From Silurus meridionalis (lineage: Eukaryota > Chordata > Actinopteri > Siluriformes > Siluridae): a stretch of 64,000 bases of DNA. Shown piece by piece: positions 59,921-64,000 of this stretch (position 1 is the first letter of the stretch; each line of letters starts with the position of its first letter). Under the pieces are notes generated by a model. The model saw nothing but the letters and a program-made list of their open reading frames with translations. It was not told the origin of the DNA and did not search any database. The stretch lies in contig NC_060887.1 of assembly GCF_014805685.1 (NCBI RefSeq), positions 34,820,463 through 34,884,462 on the forward strand, written 5' to 3'. The translations under genes and the position numbers were made by a program.

Positions 59921-62091
59921 TTTACTTCCAGATAAATCTGAAGAAAATCTGAAAAATATGTCTACCAGACTCAGATAAGAAATCAATATTAGTGTTTGTT
60001 TGATTTTTTCCCTCTAATGAGATTCAGTATTTATACTGAAACAGGTTTGGTGAATGCAGTACTTGGTCAGAGGTCAGTATGAGAAATGTGGTATTATAAT
60101 AAAGGTTTAAGGCCCTGAGGGATATTAATTCTTTTTTTTTTTTTTCTCAAGTAGGAAAATGAATCGTGGATGCATAAAAATAGCATGAATTTTGTCTGCA
60201 GTTTCTCTGTGAAACAAGGGCTGATCCCACATGGGGGTCAGGCCACGCTGCGTACTGAAATGATTACCCAGCATACTGTGGTTGATTGTCTACTTAATCT
60301 CTCTGCGCTGTGACAAAGATCAGTGGCGCGCTGGAGTGGGTTAGGTGGAAGAAATGGAGCATCGTGTGGAAGGACGTGACCGCAAATCCGCTGTCACTGA
60401 CCTTGGGCCAGAGAGCATTTGAATAAGGAAATGCCTGCTGTGTGACGCAGAATATCAATTAGGCTTCTATTACGGGGTGTGGAGTGAGGAAAGAAGGGCA
60501 CTGTGGCCAATTTTGGTTTGCATAATGTGCTGAAATACCCAGGCAGGTACTTATTCAGGGGAGAGCTGGTATTATGAGGAAGGTGTAAAGCCCGGAGGGA
60601 CTTTAAATCATTATTTTCAAGCAGGAGAAGCTGCATTAAAACATTTCCGAGATGGGATTCAGTGCCACTCTATTCCCATACCTGAGAAATGTAGTGCTAG
60701 CGACAGAATGTGTCCTATATTGCATTGCTTCTGTTGCAGACACCCACCGACAGGGTGGACGGGCACCATTTAATCCGCCATGATAATTTCCCTGGTGGAG
60801 CAAATTAAGAGCTTTTTTTTTTTTTCTTTCTCCACACATGTGAAGGTGACCTTGTCCACCAAACCTGCCATTTGCACATTTTCATTTTTTTTCTTTTCTT
60901 TTTTTTCTTTCTTAACCATGCGACTTAATCAGAGTTGATACAAACAGCCCCTTAACAGCCGGAAAGAAATAAATCATTAATTAAGAGAACCACGCAAATT
61001 AAAGAGGAAAGAAAGGCCAAAGGGAGAGAGAAAATGAGGAGAAAGTCAAATACACATATCAGGACAGGGCCATATTACTTTTTACCTAAACTTTTACCAT
61101 TTCAATATTGGAAAGTGCAGCTTAGCTTGGCATATTAACCATGATCCTGCCTTATTTGTTGTTGTATCTTCCATTATGCATAAAATCCATGGCTGAAGTT
61201 GGTTTCCATTCTTGTCCAGATAAAATGTAACATTTGGACAAATCTTAACAAAATGCAGAATGTTGATTGGCCAAATGCAAATGTTATAAACAAATATATT
61301 TATTGTCATGTTTTAATTATCTAAATATATAAAATAATTATAATAATAATTGTAAGCGATATATTGAACAAAAGAGAAATAAGTAAATAAGTCAGCAATT
61401 ATTTCCATACTAATCGAAATAAACAGCATTATCGAATGTAAATGCTATCAAAGACCTTGCACATCCCTGTCAGATTAACTAGTTTGATCAGAAAAGTTCG
61501 TGAAACTGCAGCTAATCATCCAAGGACAGGTGCATCACAAGATTTTGTGTTCTCTCAGACTAGAGAAATTAAGATAGAAGCCAGCACTCAGGTGAAAAGA
61601 GTTGCAGGACAACCTGAAAGCAGCAGCAATAAAAAAAAAATGTATATAGAGAACAAGCAACAAACTGCACCTTAATTATATCTCATTTTCTCGGGTTTCC
61701 GCATATATAGTGGTAGGCTTAGCCTGATTATCGGTTTGCCTTTTTCCTGCAGATATTTTTTCGGTATCTTGCTCCCCATGCCTGTGCAGTAATGTTTGTG
61801 CATGTTAATGGCAGCACTTTGTACAGCGAAAGGTTAGAATCATCATGAACCAACGCATTGTCTATGCAAAAGATGACCTATAAGATTGGTAAATCTGTTC
61901 CACACAGCCACCGGCTGTTTTAAACATACATACACACACACACATCGGACCGGACCAGACCAGTCAGTTCCTGACTCGGCAGAAACTAAGTGTAGTTTGT
62001 GTTGCATTGTTTGAGCAATTTGTTTTAGACTAGGCTGAATGTGACAGGGTTACATTCAAAGTCTTAAATTCATCTCTGGTGTGTTTATGCA

Positions 62092-62123
62092 ACACACACA
62101 CACACACAGACACACACACACAC
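62092..62123. repeat. (CA)n short tract
   Basis: About 15 CA units, one GA interruption. Confidence 0.85.
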
Positions 62124-62289
62124 TTTTCATCTCTCAGGTCTCCTGTGGATCGAATGATGAGAGGCTCACTTCATTAGTAGTGTAATCAGGTTCATTAGTG
62201 CCTCAGAGACACTCAGGTACCAAACTGGCTGAGATCAATCATAGAGAGTGTGTGTGTGGGGAGGAGTTATCTCACCGAGACAGCCCGTG

Positions 62290-62292
<3 letters not shown>

Positions 62293-62333
<41 letters not shown>
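62293..62333. repeat. (GT)n microsatellite
   Basis: About 20 GT units. Confidence 0.93.
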
Positions 62334-62336
<3 letters not shown>

Positions 62337-63064
62337 ATTTTTTATATTTTATATCTTGGTGGTAAACCACAAATATGTCCCCAAAAAGATAGGAATATCT
62401 GACAGCGTGTTTTTGTATATAAAAAAAATAAGAGACAAGATTTAGCTGTTGCATTGCATTCATAATTATATCAATGAAAGGTCTTCAGAAGGATAGTAAG
62501 ATGAAGTTGCATGTGCTTATATGCAATAATCACACCTACATATTTACTCTGCATGTTTTACACAATTATAACCCCTATTTTTATCACACCATTAAATTTT
62601 TGGTGCTGATCCATGGAACTGTAGCTACAGCCCCAGGGAGCCAACATCCCAATTGCCCTTAGATCCCTTCTCACCTCGCTTTATCACGTCCTCTGTGTCC
62701 TTGAATGAGCTGGAGTATGTATTAGCTTTGTCGTACATGTACTGGTTCATTGTATTAACTATTAATTCGACTTTTAAGTCACTTTTAATAAAGAAACCAT
62801 GGCAATGATGACAATGTGGCTATTAAAACTGACTACATGTTTGGAACTGAGAGCTGGTTACCAGTAATACATGATTTATTTATTTTTTTGAATGACACAT
62901 TTTGTATTCACATGATTTCTGATAACTTTAAGCTTTAAAATTTGAACCTATAAATGATGCCCAGATTATTTTAAATGACAAAAACATAATATTTGCTTAA
63001 AAAACACATTCTTTGGTAATCCTGTCGGTAATAATGTAACATTATATCAGTGATTAAAATGACT

Positions 63065-63265
63065 TAGGGGAATTAGTAGCTTATTGGGTAACACACTGGG
63101 TTAATGGTCAGAAGGTCACCACTCCCACGCTGCCACTTCTGGGCCCTTGACCAAGGCCCTTAACTTTCTCTGTGTCAGGAGTGCTGTATCATGGCTTGAC
63201 CCCGGTTTCTTAACAACTTGAGATATGCAAAGAAATATTTCACTGTGTTTTAGTGTAAATATTTG
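63065..63265 (+). mobile_element. tRNA-like SINE
   Basis: TTAGTAGCTTATTGGGTAAC, GGTCAGAAGGTCACCACTCC, GGGCCCTTGACCAAGGCCCT, GTATCATGGCTTGACCCCGG, tail GAAATATTTCACTGTG. Confidence 0.7.
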
Positions 63266-63414
63266 TAAAAGTAAAATCACTTTCATTCTTTTCTCTTACT
63301 CTCCTTCAGGAAACAGATTTCTCTTGTTTTCTCAAAATTACCAATTTGTGCACTAGATCCTTTACCTATATGTTTGTTTTAATAGAAACACTTGCTCTGG
63401 CTCAGTCAGTAGTA

Positions 63415-63600
63415 ATAAACCTATAGGAATGAACTTAATAGGGTAAACTTATTGGAAAAAATCTATAGGGATGAGTTTATTGGGATAACTGTATGTGGAT
63501 ACATTTATAGTTTTAACCTTATTGGAAGATATAGAGATAATGTTTAAGGGATAAAATTATAGCAATACATTATAGGGATATATTTTTACTCTGAAAAAAA
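63415..63600. repeat. irregular TATAGGGAT / TTATTGGG repeat
   Basis: Words CTATAGGAATGA, CTATAGGGATGAG, TTATTGGGATA, TTATAGGGATA recur at 25-50 bp. Similar words return at 63,848-63,915. Confidence 0.55.
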
Positions 63601-64000
63601 TGGTTTGTTGGATTGACTTAATTTTCAATATTGAAAGCCTTTGCATGATGTTTTTTCAAGTTGGCTGTATTGATGTTTTTGAGTAATATCAAATAAATTA
63701 TTTTAAGCAGTTCAATCGCAGCTCAAATATTGTAAATAAATGTTGCACTAATTTCCTTAGTACTTCTAACTAAGCTGTTGTTTATTATATGAAAATTCAA
63801 ATTTGTTTTTGTTGATTTAGAGCAATTAAAAAGTTTAATTCTTACATATAGGGTAACATTATTGGGTTATTATATTGGGTTACATTTTTACATTTACGGG
63901 TAAATCTATAGCGATGTCAGTCGGAAGAACGTGCCGGAAACCGAAGTGCAGTAAACGATGTTTAATGAAATAACACAGGGCAAAAGCAGAAAACGGCAAA

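Larger units (their letters stand above)
59925..63060. other. mostly unique sequence
   Basis: 60,190-60,840 is repeat-free and more balanced in composition; nothing coding recognised. The open frame 61,442-61,675 has no domain. Confidence 0.4.
50912..64000 (+). other. adarb2 intron 3 (5' part)
   Basis: Begins with a strong donor, GTGAGT. The reading frame of exon 3 stays open for 48 more codons, to a stop near 51053. No downstream deaminase exon was recognised to the window end, so the intron is at least 13 kb. Confidence 0.7.

Noticed and set aside
61442..61675. 77-codon frame
   Set aside because: No homology recognised and poly-A-derived Lys run; not an adarb2 deaminase exon, which should carry HAE and CxxC-type motifs.

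Overview
The window looks like intronic DNA of a ray-finned fish, possibly an otophysan such as a catfish, although the species assignment is inference only. It is AT-rich and full of (TA)n, (CA/GT)n and (GATA)n microsatellites. It carries decayed Tc1/mariner, hAT, DIRS-like and LINE elements plus tRNA-derived SINEs, and has no bacterial-style gene packing. Almost every open reading frame is a microsatellite translation or a transposon remnant.

One host gene is clearly recognisable: adarb2 (ADAR3, the brain-type double-stranded-RNA-binding ADAR paralogue), on the + strand. Two consecutive exons are present. A 90-nt exon at 44985-45074 encodes the conserved segment before the dsRNA-binding region. 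A 923-nt exon at 49989-50911 encodes both dsRNA-binding domains. Both have canonical splice sites and their phases match exactly (phase 1 into phase 1, then phase 0 out). The first coding exon (Arg-rich R-domain) and the deaminase exons were not found here. On that basis 1-44984 is probably intron 1, 45075-49988 is intron 2, and 50912-64000 is the start of intron 3.

Region by region. 1-5 kb holds a dead Tc1 copy, a Tc1-like fragment, a LINE scrap, a non-autonomous hAT with a perfect 8-bp target duplication, and an 80-nt perfect hairpin. 6-9.7 kb holds SINEs and LINE pieces. 11-13.3 kb holds a mariner scrap and a DIRS-like reverse transcriptase relic. 15-31 kb holds scattered Tc1-like, LINE and SINE copies, an integrase-like scrap and long microsatellites. 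31.8-32.2 kb is a mathematically perfect inverted repeat (2 x 216 bp). 35.8-38.7 kb holds a run of three SINEs and a second dead Tc1 copy. 41-44.5 kb holds LINE 3' ends. Intron 2 of adarb2 (45.1-50 kb) holds an unclassified repeat, two oppositely oriented Tc1-like copies, and a tRNA-Glu-derived SINE that shares its 3' tail with the local LINE family. 51-64 kb holds an L2/Rex-like LINE end, a nested insertion, a SINE-seeded minisatellite, a GIY-YIG relic and a MITE-like element.

The most interesting points are the perfect 216-bp palindrome and the small perfect hairpin. Also notable are the long inverted-repeat duplex expected inside the pre-mRNA of an RNA-editing-family gene, and a (TG)20 tract forming the 3' splice site of an in-frame-skippable adarb2 exon. 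I did not find a convincing new multi-gene system. The window is a repeat-rich vertebrate intron.
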